A stretch of DNA of 64,000 bases from Xestospongia bergquistia (taxonomy: Eukaryota; Porifera; Demospongiae; Haplosclerida; Petrosiidae). The stretch lies in assembly GCA_963965975.1 (NCBI GenBank), contig OZ014412.1, positions 12,662,849 to 12,726,848 of the forward strand. Reading direction: 5' to 3'. A program made the position numbers and the translations under genes. Positions 47,780-59,869 of this stretch are shown piece after piece. Below the pieces are notes generated by a model. That model had not been told where the DNA came from. It saw nothing but the letters and a program-made list of their open reading frames with translations, and searched no databases. The first letter of the stretch is position 1; each line of letters begins with the position of its first letter.

Positions 47780-50600
47780 AAACTGTTGTTAACGGTTTTG
47801 TAAGTTGCTTTACCTTAACACTCTAAAGTCTTTAAACTAAAGACTTTAGAAGGTTTAGACTATTGATTGAAGTTAACAAAGTAAACAGCTCAGTCTAATG
47901 GACTCTAAGGCACTAACTTAATGAATTGTTATTAACAGTTTAGTAAGTTGGTTTCCATTACACTCTAAAGTCTTTAAATTAAAGACTTTAGAAGGTTTAG
48001 ACTATTGAGTGAAGTTAATAAAGTAAACAGCTCAGTCTAAAGGACTCTATGGGACTAACTAAATAAACTGTTTTAACAGTTTAGTAACTTGGTTTGCATT
48101 AACACTCTAAAGTCTTTAAATTAAAGACTTTAGAAGGTTTAGACTATTGAGTGAAGTTAATAAAGTAAACAGCTCAGTCTAAAGGACTCTATGGGACTAA
48201 CAAAATAAACTGTTCTTAACAGTTTTGTAAGTTGCTTTGCCTTAACACTCTAAAGTCTTTAAACTAAAGACCTTAGAAGGTTTAGACTATTGATTGAAGT
48301 GAACAAAGTAAACAGCTCAGTCTAATGGACTCTAAGGCACTAACTAAATGAATTGTTATTAACACTTTAGTAAGTTGGTTTCCATTACACTCTAAAGTCT
48401 TTAAATTAAAGACTTTAGAAGGTTTAGACTATTGAGTGAAGTTAATAAAGTAAACAGCTCAGTCTAAAGGACTCTATGGGACTAACTAAATGAACTGTTA
48501 TTAACAGTTTAGTAAGTTGGTTTGCATTAACACTCTAAAGTCTTTAAATTAAAGACTTTCGAAGGTTTAGACTATTGAGTGAAGTTAATAAAATAAACAG
48601 CTCAGTCTAAAGGACTCCATGGGTCTAACTAAATAAAACGTTATTAACAATTTAGTAAGTAGGTTAGCATTAAGCCTCTAAAGTCTTTAAATTAAACACT
48701 TTAGAAGGTTTAGACTATTGAGTGAAGTTAATAAAGTAAACAGCTCAGTCTAATGGACTCTATGGGACTAACTAAATGAACTGTTATTAACAGTTTAGTA
48801 AGTTGGTTTGCATTAACACTCTAAAGTCTTTAAGTTAAAGACTTTAGAAGATTTAGACTATTGAGTGAAGTTAATAAAGTAAACAGCTCAGTCTAAAGGA
48901 CTCTATGGGACTAACTAAATAAACTGTTATTAACAGTTTAGTAAGTTGGTTTGCATTAACACTCTAAAGTCTTTAAGTTAAAGACTTTAGAAGATTTAGA
49001 CTATTGAGTGAAGTTAATAAAGTAAACAGCTCAGTCTAAAGGACACTATGGGACTAACTAAATAAACTGTTATTAACAGTTTAGTAAGTTGCTTTGCATT
49101 AACACTCTAAAGTCTTTAAATTAACGACTTTAGAAGGTTTAGACTATTGAGTGAAGTTCATAAAGTAAACAGCTCAGTCTTAACGAGTCTATGGGTCTAA
49201 CTAAATAAACTGTTATTAACATTTTAGTAAGTTGGTTTGAATTAACACTCTAAAGTCTTTAAATTAATGACTTTAGAAGGTTTAGACTATTGAGTGAAGT
49301 TCATAAAGTAAACAGCTCAGTCTAAAGGACTCTATGGGACTAACTAAATAAACTGTTATTAACACTTTAGTAAGTTGGTTTCCTTAACACTCTAAAGTCT
49401 TTAAATTAAAGACTTTAGAAGGTTTAGACTATTGAGTGAAGTTAATAAAGTAAACAGCTCAGTGTAAAGGACTCTCTGGACTAACTAAATAAACTGTTAT
49501 CAACAGTTTAGTAACTTGGTTTGTATTAAAACTCTAAAGTCTTTAAATTAAAGACTTTAGAAGGTTTAGACTATTGATTGAAGTTAACAAAGTAAACAGC
49601 TCAGTCTAATGGACTATCTGGGACTAACTAAATGAACTGTTTTTAACAGTTTAGTAAATTTGTTTGCATTAACACTCTAAAGTCTTTAAATTAAAGACTT
49701 TAGAAGGTTTAGACTATTGAGTGAAGTTAATAAAGTAAACAGGTCAGTCTAAAGGAATATGTGGGACTAACTAAATAAACTGTGATTAACAGTTTAGTAT
49801 GTTGGTTTGCCTTAACACTCTAAAGTCTTTAAATTAAAGACTTTAGAAGGTTTAGACTATTGATTGAAGTTAATAAAGTAAACAGCTCAGTCTAAAGGAC
49901 TCTATGGGACTAACTAAATAAACTATTATTAACTGTTTAGTAAGTTGTTTTGCCTTAACACTCTAAAGTCTTTAAATTAAAGACTTTAGATGGTTTAGAC
50001 TATTGATTGAAGTTAACAAAGTAAACAGCTCAGTCTAATGGACTCTAAGGGACTAACTAAATGAACTGTTATTAACAGTTTAGTAAGTTGGTTTGCATTA
50101 ACACTCTAAAGTCTTTAAATTAAAGATTTTAGAAAGTTTAGACTATTGAGTGAAGTTAATAAAGTAAACAGCTCAGTCTAAACGACTCTATGGGACTAAC
50201 TAAATAAACTGTTATTAACAGTTTAGGAAGTTTGTTTGTATTAACACTCTAAAGTCTTTAAATTAAAGGCTTTAGAAGGTTTAGACTATTGAGTGAAGTT
50301 AATAAAGTAAACAGCTCAGTCTAAAGGACTCTATGGGACAAACTAAATAAACTGTTATTAACAGTTTAGTAAGTTTGTTTGTATTAACACTCTAAAGTCT
50401 TTAAATTAAAGGCTTTAGAAGGTTTAGACTATTGAGTGAAGTTAATAAAGTAAACAGCTCAGTCTAAAGGACTCTATGGGACTAACTAAATAAACTGTTA
50501 TTAACAGTTTAGTAAGTTGGTTAGCATTAAGCCACTAAAGTCTTTAAATTAAAGACTTTAGAAGGTTTAGACTATTGAGTGAAGTTAATAAAGTAAACAG
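47780..50600. repeat. E block, copy 3
   Basis: Starts with TTGTTAACGGTTTTG at 47785. Landmarks: TTTCGAAGG (48557), CATTAAGCCTC with AAACACTTTAG (48670), two AAGTTAAAG units, TTAACGAC and TTAATGAC units, CTCTCTGGACTAAC, GGAATATGTGGG (49755), ACTATTATTAACTG, and AAAGGCTTTAG twice (50265, 50410). Copy 4 follows at 4708 bp. Relative to copy 4 it has one extra AAAGGCTTTAG monomer near its end. Confidence 0.87.
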
Positions 50601-52480
50601 CTCAGTCTAAAGGACTCTATAGGACTAACTAAATAAACCGTTATTAACAGTTTATTAAGTAGCTTTGCCTTAACGCTCTAAAGTCTTTAAATTAAAGACT
50701 TTAGAAGGTTTAGACTATTGATTGAAGTGAACAAAGTAAACAGCTCAGTGTAATGGACTCAAAGGCACTAAGTAAATGAATTGTTATTAACAGATTAGTA
50801 AGTTGGTTTGCATTACACTCTAAAGTCTTTAAATTAAAGATTTTAGAAGGCTTAGACTATTGAGTGAAGTTAATAAAGTAAACAGCTCAGTCTAAAGGAC
50901 TCTATGGGACTAACTAAATAAACTGTTATAAACAGTTTAGTAAGTGGGTTTGTATTAACGCTCTAAAGTCTTTAAATTAAAGACTTTAGAAGGTTTAGAC
51001 TATCGAGTGAAGTTAATAAAGTAAACAGTTTGTCTAAAGGACTCTATGGGACTAACTAAATGAAATGTTATTAACAGTTTAGTAAGTTGGTTTCCATTAA
51101 CTCTCTAAGGTCTTTAAATTAAAGACTTTAGAAGGTTTAGACTATTGAGTGAAGTTAATAAAGTAAACAGCTCCGATTAAAGGACTCTATGGGACTAACT
51201 AAATAAACTGTTATATCAGTTTAGTAAGTTGGTTTGCCTTAACACTCTAAAGTCTTTAAATTAAAGACTTTAGAAGGTTTAGACTATTGATTGAAGTTAA
51301 CAAAGTAAACAGCTCAGTCAAATGGACTCTATGGGACTAACTAAATGAACTGTTATTAAGAGTTTAGTAAGTTGGTTTGCATTAACACTCTAAAGTCTTT
51401 AAATTAAAGACTTCAGAAGTATTAGACTATTGAGTGAAGTTAATAAAGTAAACAGCTCAGTCTATAGGACTCTATGAGACTAACTAAATAAACTGTTATT
51501 AACAGTTTAGTAAGTTGGTTTGTATTACACGATAAAGTCTTTAAATTAAAGACTTTAGAAGGTTTAGAGTAATGAGTGAAGTTAATAAAGTAAACAGCTC
51601 AGTCTAAAGGACTCTATGGGACTAACTAAATAAACTGTTATCAACAGTTTAGTAAGTTGGTTTGCATTAACACTCTAAGGTCTTAAAATTAAAGACTTTA
51701 AAAGGTTTAGACTATTGAGTGAAGTTAATAAAGTAAACAGCTCAGTCTAAAGGACTCTATGGCACTAACTAAATAAACTGTTATTAACAGTTTAGGAAGT
51801 TGGTTTGTATTAACACTCTAAAGTCTTAAATTAAAGACTTTAGAAGGTTTAGACTATTGAGTGAAGTTCATAAATTAAACAGCTCAGTCTAAAGGACTCT
51901 ATGGGACTAACTAAATAAACTGTTATTAACAGTTTAGTAAGTTTGTTTGTATTAACACTCTAAAGTCTTTAAATTAAAGGCTTTAGAAGGTTTAGACTAT
52001 TGAGTGAAGTTAATAAAGTAAACAGCTCAGTCTAAAGGACTCTATGGGACTAACTAAATAAACTGTTATTAACAGTTTAGTAAGTTGGTTAGCATTAAGC
52101 CACTAAAGTCTTTAAATTAAAGACTTTAGAAGGTTTAGACTATTGAGTGAAGTTAATAAAGTAAACAGCTCAGTCTAAAGGACTCTATAGGACTAACTAA
52201 ATAAACCGTTATTAACAGTTTATTAAGTTGCTTTGCCTTAACGCTCTAAAGTCTTTAAATTAAAGACTTTAGAAGGTTTAGACTATTGATTGAAGTGAAC
52301 ATAGTAAACAGCTCAGTGTAATGGACTCAAAGGCACTAAGTAAATGAATTGTTATTAACAGATTAGTAAGTTGGTTTGCATTACACTCTAAAGTCTTTAA
52401 ATTAAAGATTTTAGAAGGCTTAGACTATTGAGTGAAGTTAATAAAGTAAACAGCTCAGTCTAAAGGACTCTATGGGACTA
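50600..52480. repeat. F block, copy 2, with an extra end segment
   Basis: From CTATAGGACTAAC at 50627 the order matches F copy 1 at offset 4280 bp to about 51.85 kb. It then adds AAAGGCTTTAG (51977), GTTAGCATTAAGCCAC (52090), CTATAGGACTAAC with TTTATTAAG (52186) and a second GTGTAATGGACTCAAAGG unit (52315). The added part repeats 50.4-50.9 kb at about 1558 bp, so an end-of-E/start-of-F piece was duplicated before E copy 4 begins. Confidence 0.83.
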
Positions 52481-52489
52481 ACAAAATAA

Positions 52490-55190
52490 ACTGTTGTTAA
52501 CGGTTTTGTAAGTTGCTTTACCTTAACACTCTAAAGTCTTTAAACTAAAGACTTTAGAAGGTTTAGACTATTGATTGAAGTTAACAAAGTAAACAGCTCA
52601 GTCTAATGGACTCTAAGGCACTAACTTAATGAATTGTTATTAACAGTTTAGTAAGTTGGTTTCCATTACACTCTAAAGTCTTTAAATTAAAGACTTTAGA
52701 AGGTTTAGACTATTGAGTGAAGTTAATAAAGTAAACAGCTCAGTCTAAAGGACTCTATGGGACTAACTAAATAAACTGTTTTAACAGTTTAGTAACTTGG
52801 TTTGCATTAACACTCTAAAGTCTTTAAATTAAAGACTTTAGAAGGTTTAGACTATTGAGTGAAGTTAATAAAGTAAACAGCTCAGTCTAAAGGACTCTAT
52901 GGGACTAACAAAATAAACTGTTGTTAACAGTTTTGTAAGTTGCTTTGCCTTAACAATCTAAAGTCTTTAAACTAAAGACCTTAGAAGGTTTAGACTATTG
53001 ATTGAAGTGAACAAAGTAAACAGCTCAGTCTAATGGACTCTAAGGCACTAACTAAATGAATTGTTATTAACACTTTAGTAAGTTGGTTTCCATTACACTC
53101 TAAAGTCTTTAAATTAAAGACTTTAGAAGGTTTAGACTATTGAGTGAAGTTAATAAAGTAAACAGCTCAGTCTAAAGGACTCTATGGGACTAACTAAATA
53201 AACTGTTATTAACAGTTTAGTAAGTTGGTTTGCATTAACACTCTAAAGTCTTTAAATTAAAGACTTTCGAAGGTTTAGACTATTGAGTGAAGTTAATAAA
53301 ATAAACAGCTCAGTCTAAAGGACTCCATGGGTCTAACTAAATAAAACGTTATTAACAATTTAGTAAGTAGGTTAGCATTAAGCCACTAAAGTCTTTAAAT
53401 TAAACACTTTAGAAGGTTTAGACTATTGAGTGAAGTTAATAAAGTAAACAGCTCAGTCTAATGGACTCTATGGGACTAACTAAATGAACTGTTATTAACA
53501 GTTTAGTAAGTTGGTTTGCATTAACACTCTAAAGTCTTTAAGTTAAAGACTTTAGAAGATTTAGACTATTGAGTGAAGTTAATAAAGTAAACAGCTCAGT
53601 CTAAAGGACTCTATGGGACTAACTAAATAAACTGTTATTAACAGTTTAGGAAGTTGGTTTGCATTAACACTCTAAAGTCTTTAAGTTAAAGACTTTAGAA
53701 GATTTAGACTATTGAGTGAAGTTAATAAAGTAAACAGCTCAGTCTAAAGGACTCTATGGGACTAACTAAATAAACTGTTATTAACAGTTTAGTAAGTTGC
53801 TTTGCATTAACACTCTAAAGTCTTTAAATTAACGACTTTAGAAGGTTTAGACTATTGAGTGAAGTTCATAAAGTAAACAGCTCAGTCTTAACGACTCTAT
53901 GGGTCTAACTAAATAAACTGTTATTAACATTTTAGTAAGTTGGTTTGAATTAACACTCTAAAGTCTTTAAATTAATGACTTTAGAAGGTTTAGACTATTG
54001 AGTGAAGTTCATAAAGTAAACAGCTCAGTCTAAAGGACTCTATGGGACTAACTAAATAAACTGTTATTAACAGTTTAGTAAGTTGGTTTCCTTAACACTT
54101 TAAGTCTTTAAATTAAAGACTTTAGAAGGTTTAGACTATTGAGTGAAGTTAATAAAGTAAACAGCTCAGTCTAAAGGACTCTCTGGACTAACTAAATAAA
54201 CTGTTATCAACAGTTTAGTAACTTGGTTTGTATTAAAACTCTAAAGTCTTTAAATTAAAGACTTTAGAAGGTTTAGACTATTGATTGAAGTTAACAAAGT
54301 AAACAGCTCAGTCTAATGGACTCTCTGGGACTAACTAAATGAACTGTTTTTAACAGTTTAGTAAATTTGTTTGCATTAACACTCTAAAGTCTTTAAATTA
54401 AAGACTTTAGAAGGTTTAGACTATTGAGTGAAGTTAATAAAGTAAACAGGTCAGTCTAAACGAATATGTGGGACTAACTAAATAAACTGTGATTAACAGT
54501 TTAGTATGTTGGTTTGCCTTAACACTCTAAAGTCTTTAAATTAAAGACTTTAGAAGGTTTAGACTATTCAGTGAAGTTAATAAAGTAAACAGCTCAGTCT
54601 AAAGGACTCTATGGGACTAACTAAATAAACTATTATTAACTGTTTAGTAAGTTGTTTTGCCTTAACACTCTAAAGTCTTTAAATTAAAGACTTTAGATGG
54701 TTTAGACTATTGATTGAAGTTAACAAAGTAAACAGCTCAGTCTAATGGACTCTAAGGGACTAACTAAATGAACTGTTATTAACAGTTTGGTAAGTTGGTT
54801 TGCATTAACACTCTAAAGTCTTTAAATTAAAGATTTTAGAAAGTTTAGACTATTGAGTGAAGTTAATAAAGTAAACAGCTCAGTCTAAAGGACTCTATGG
54901 GACTAACTAAATAAACTGTTATTAACAGTTTAGTAAGTTTGTTTGTATTAACACTCTAAAGTCTTTAAATTAAAGGCTTTAGAAGGTTTAGACTATTGAG
55001 TGAAGTTAATAAAGTAAACAGCTCAGTCTAAAGGACTCTATGGGACTAACTAAATAAACTGTTATTAACAGTTTAGTAAGTTGGTTAGCATTAAGCCACT
55101 AAAGTCTTTAAATTAAAGACTTTAGAAGGTTTAGACTATTGAGTGAAGTTAATAAAGTAAACAGCTCAGTCTAAAGGACTCTATGGGACT
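52490..55190. repeat. E block, copy 4
   Basis: It follows copy 3 at offset 4708 bp (AACGGTTTTG 47791 and 52499; TTCGAAGG 48558 and 53266; GAATATGTG 49755 and 54462). I noticed few differences: AACAATC for AACACTC near 52954, AGGAAG near 53649, ACACTTTAAG near 54095, and CGAATATG near 54461. It is directly followed by copy 5, with no F block between. Confidence 0.88.
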
Positions 55191-55199
55191 AACAAAATA

Positions 55200-58100
55200 A
55201 ACTGTTGTTAACGGTTTTGTAAGTTGCTTTACCTTAACACTCTAAAGTCTTTAAACTAAAGACTTTAGAAGGTTTAGACTATTGATTGAAGTTAACAAAG
55301 TAAACAGCTCAGTCTAATGGACTCTAAGGCACTAACTTAATGAATTGTTATTAACAGTTTAGTAAGTTGGTTTACATTAAACTCTAAAGTCTTTAAATTA
55401 AAGACTTTAGAAGGTTTAGACTATTGAGTGAAGTTAATAAAGTAAACAGCTCAGTCTAAAGGACTCTATGGGACTAACTAAATAAACTGTTTTAACAGTT
55501 TAGTAAGTTGGTTTGCATTAACACTCTAAAGTCTTTAAATTAAAGACTTTAGAAGGTTTAGACTATTGAGTGAAGTTAATAAAGTAAACAGCTCAGTCTA
55601 AAGGACTCTATGGGACTAACAAAATAAACTGTTGTTAACAGTTTCGTAAGTTGCTTTGCCTTAATACTCTAAAGTCTTTAAACTAAAGACCTTAGAAGGT
55701 TTAGACTATTGATTGAAGTGAACAAAGTAAACAGCTCAGTCTAATGGACTCTAAGGCACTAACTAAATGAATTGTTATTAACACTTTAGTAAGTTTCTTT
55801 CCATTACACTCTAAAGTCTTTAAATTAAAGACTTTAGAAGGTTTAGACTATTGATTGAAGTTAATAAAGTAAACAGCTCAGTCTAAAGGACTCTATGGGA
55901 CTAACTAAATAAACTGTTATTAACAGTTTAGTAAGTTGGTTTGCATTAACACTCTAAAGTCTTTAAATTAAAGACTTTCGAAGGTTTAGACTATTGAGTG
56001 AAGTTAATAAAATAAACAGCTCAGTCTAAAGGACTCCATGGGTCTAACTAAATAAAACGTTATTAACAATTTAGTAAGTAGGTTAGCATTAAGCCACTAA
56101 AGTCTTTAAATTAAACACTTTAGAAGGTTTAGACTATTGAGTGAAGTTAATAAAGTAAACAGCTCAGTCTAATGGACTATATCGGACTAACTAAATGAAC
56201 TGTTATTAACAGTTTAGTAAGTTGGTTTGCATTAACACTCTAAAGTCTTTAAGTTAAAGACTTTAGAAGATTTAGACTATTGAGTGAAGTTAATAAAGTA
56301 AACAGCTCAGTCTAAAGGACTCTATGGGACTAACTAAATAAACTGTTATTAACAGTTTAGTAAGTTGGTTTGCATTAACACTCTAAAGTCTTTAAGTTAA
56401 AGACTTTAGAAGATTTAGACTATTGAGTGAAGTTAATAAAGTAAACAGCTCAGTCTAAAGGACTCTATGGGACTAACTAAATAAACTGTTATTGACAGTT
56501 TAGTAAGTTGCTTTGCATTAACACTCTAAAGTCTTTAAATTAACGACTTTAGAAGGTTTAGACTATTGAGTGAAGTTCATAAAGTAAACAGCTCAGTCTA
56601 AACGACTCTATGGGTCTAACTAAATAAACTGTTATTAACATTTTAGTAAGTTGGTTTGAATTAACACTCTAAAGTCTTTAAATTAATGACTTTAGAAGGT
56701 TTAGACTATTGAGTGAAGTTCATAAAGTAAACAGCTCAGTCTAAAGGACTCTATGGGACTAACTAAATAAACTGTTATTAACAGTTTAGTAAGTTGGTTT
56801 CCTTAACACTCTAAAGTCTTTAAATTAAAGACTTTAGAAGGTTTAGACTATTGAGTGAAGTTAATAAAGTAAACAGCTCAGTCTAAAGGACTCTCTGGAC
56901 TAACTAAATAAACTGTTATCAACAGTTTAGTAACTTGGTTTGTATTAACACTCTAAAGTCTTTAAATTAAAGACTTTAGAAGGTTTAGACTATTGATTGA
57001 AGTTAACAAAGTAAACAGCTCAGTCTAATGGACTCTCTGGGACTAACTAAATGAACTGTTTTTAACAGTTTAGTAAATTTTTTTGCATTAACACTCTAAA
57101 GTCTTTAAATTAAAGACTTTAGAAGGTTTAGACTATTGAGTGAAGTTAATAAAGTAAACAGGTCAGTCTAAAGGAATATGTGGGACTAACTAAATAAACT
57201 GTGATTAACAGTTTAGTATGTTTGTTTGCCTTAACACTCTAAAGTCTTTAAATTAAAGACTTTAGAAGGTTTAGACTATTGAGTGAAGTTAATAAAGTAA
57301 ACAGCTCAGTCTAAAGGACTCTATGGGACTAACTAAATAAACTATTATTAACTGTTTAGTAAGTTGTTTTGCCTTAACACTCTAAAGTCTTTAAATTAAA
57401 GACTTTAGATGGTTTAGACTATTGATTGAAGTTAACAAAGTAAACAGCTCAGTCTAATGGACTCTAAGGGACTAACTAAATGAACTGTTATTAACAGTTT
57501 GGTAAGTTGGTTTGCATTAACACTCTAAAGTCTTTAAATTAAAGATTTTAGAAAGTTTAGACTATTGAGTGAAGTTAATAAAGTAAACAGCTCAGTCTAA
57601 ACGACTCTATGGGACTAACTAAGTAAAATGTTATTAACAGTTTAGTAAGTTGGTTTGCATTAACACTCTCAAGTCTTTAAATTAAAGACTTTAGAAGGTT
57701 TAGACAACTGAGTGAAGTTAATAAAGTAAACAGCTCAGTCTAAAGGACTCTATGGGACTAACTATATAAAGTGTTATTAACAGTTTAGTAAGTTGGTTTG
57801 TATTAATACACTAAAGTCTTTAAATTAAAGACTTTAGAAGGTTTAGACAAATGATTGAAGTTAATAAAGTAAACACCTCAGTCTAAACGACTCTATGGGA
57901 CTAACTTAATGAAGTGTTATTAACAGTTTAGTAAGTTGGTTTGCATTAACACTCTACAGTCTTTAAATTAAAGACTTTAGGAGGTTTAGACTATTGAGTG
58001 TAGTTAATAAAGTAAACAGCTCAGTCTAAAGGACTCTATTGGACTTACTAAATTAACTGTTTTTAACAGTTTAGTAAGTTGGTTTGCATTAACACTCTAA

Positions 58101-58200
58101 AGTCTTTAAATTAAAGACTTTAGAAGGTTTAGACTATTGAGTGAAGTTAATAAAGTAAACAGCTCAGTCTAAAGGACTCTATGGGACTAACTAAATGAAT
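55200..58200. repeat. E block, copy 5
   Basis: It follows copy 4 at offset 2711-2712 bp (AACGGTTTTG 52499 and 55210; TTCGAAGG 53266 and 55977; CATTAAGCCAC 53378 and 56089; GAATATGTG 54462 and 57174). Beyond about 57.6 kb it continues into GACAACTGAG, ATATAAAG, TTAGGAGG and GTGTAGTT units that match the continuation of copy 1 (34.95-35.4 kb) and of unit B (38.5-39.0 kb), not copies 3 and 4. It therefore preserves the longer original context. Confidence 0.87.
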
Positions 58201-58205
58201 TGTTA
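56920..58205. repeat. Nine-monomer tandem duplication, first copy (1287 bp)
   Basis: Landmarks lie exactly 1287 bp (9 x 143) from their partners in the next copy: TAACTTGGTTTGTATTAAC near 56930 and 58217, GAATATGTG 57174 and 58461, GACAACTGAG near 57703 and 58990, GGACTTACTAAATTAAC 58041 and 59328. It covers the right part of E copy 5. The few differences seen include TTTTTTTGC against TTTGTTTGC and GATTGAAG-type against CAGTGAAG near 57282/58569. Confidence 0.9.
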
Positions 58206-59490
58206 TTAACAGTTTAGTAACTTGGTTTGTATTAACACTCTAAAGTCTTTAAATTAAAGACTTTAGAAGGTTTAGACTATTGATTGAAGTTAACAAAGTA
58301 AACAGCTCAGTCTAATGGACTCTCTGGGACTAACTAAATGAACTGTTTTTAACAGTTTAGTAAATTTGTTTGCATTAACACTCTAAAGTCTTTAAATTAA
58401 AGACTTTAGAAGGTTTAGACTATTGAGTGAAGTTAATAAAGTAAACAGGTCAGTCTAAAGGAATATGTGGGACTAACTAAATAAACTGTGATTAACAGTT
58501 TAGTATGTTTGTTTGCCTTAACACTCTAAAGTCTTTAAATTAAAGACTTTAGAAGGTTTAGACTATTCAGTGAAGTTAATAAAGTAAACAGCTCAGTCTA
58601 AAGGACTCTATGGGACTAACTAAATAAACTATTATTAACTGTTTAGTAAGTTGTTTTGCCTTAACACTCTAAAGTCTTTAAATTAAAGACTTTAGATGGT
58701 TTAGACTATTGATTGAAGTTAACAAAGTAAACAGCTCAGTCTAATGGACTCTAAGGGACTAACTAAATGAACTGTTATTAACAGTTTGGTAAGTTGGTTT
58801 GCATTAACACTCTAAAGTCTTTAAATTAAAGATTTTAGAAAGTTTAGACTATTGAGTGAAGTTAATAAAGTAAACAGCTCAGTCTAAACGACTCTATGGG
58901 ACTAACTAAGTAAAATGTTATTAACAGTTTAGTAAGTTGGTTTGCATTAACACTCTCAAGTCTTTAAATTAAAGACTTTAGAAGGTTTAGACAACTGAGT
59001 GAAGTTAATAAAGTAAACAGCTCAGTCTAAAGGACTCTATGGGACTAACTATATAAACTGTTTTTAACAGTTTAGTAAGTTGGTTTGTATTAATACACTA
59101 AAGTCTTTAAATTAAAGACTTTAGAAGGTTTAGACAAATGATTGAAGTTAATAAAGTAAACACCTCAGTCTAAATGACTCTATGGGACTAACTTAATGAA
59201 GTGTTATTAACAGTTTAGTAAGTTGGTTTGCATTAACACTCTACAGTCTTTAAATTAAAGACTTTAGGAGGTTTAGACTATTGAGTGTAGTTAATAAAGT
59301 AAACAGCTCAGTCTAAAAGACTCTATTGGACTTACTAAATTAACTGTTTTTAACAGTTTAGTAAGTTGGTTTGCATTAACACTCTAAAGTCTTTAAATTA
59401 AAGACTTTAGAAGGTTTAGACTATTGAGTGAAGTTAATAAAGTAAACAGCTCAGTCTAAAGGACTCTATGGGACTAACTAAATGAATTGT
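58206..59490. repeat. Nine-monomer tandem duplication, second copy (1287 bp)
   Basis: It is the same nine units at offset 1287 bp, ending at the AAATGAATTG unit near 59480, where the sequence changes to CAGATTAG / CATTACAC. The AAATGAATTG in the unit at 58193 and at 59480 suggests that the exchange point lies within that monomer. Dyads 1 and 2 are intact in most units; the centre of dyad 2 is TTT in several (GTTTTTAAC). Confidence 0.9.
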
Positions 59491-59869
59491 TATTAACAGA
59501 TTAGTAAGTTGGTTTGCATTACACTCTAAAGTCTTTAAATTAAAGTCTTTAGAAGGTTTAGACTATGTAGTGAAGTTAATAAAATAAGCAGCTCAGTCCA
59601 AAGGACTCTATGGGACTAACTAAATAAACTATTATTAACAGTTTAGTAAGTTGGTTTGCCTTAACAGTCTAAAGTCTTTAAATTAAAGACTTTAGAAGGT
59701 TTAGACTATCGAGTGAAGTTAATAAAGTAAACAGCTCAGTCTAAAGGACTCTATGAGACTAACTAAATAAACTGTTATTAACAGTTTAGTAAGTTGGTTT
59801 ACATTAACACTCTAAAGTCTTTAAATTAAAGACTTTAGAAGGTTTAGACTATTGAGTGAAGTTAATAAA

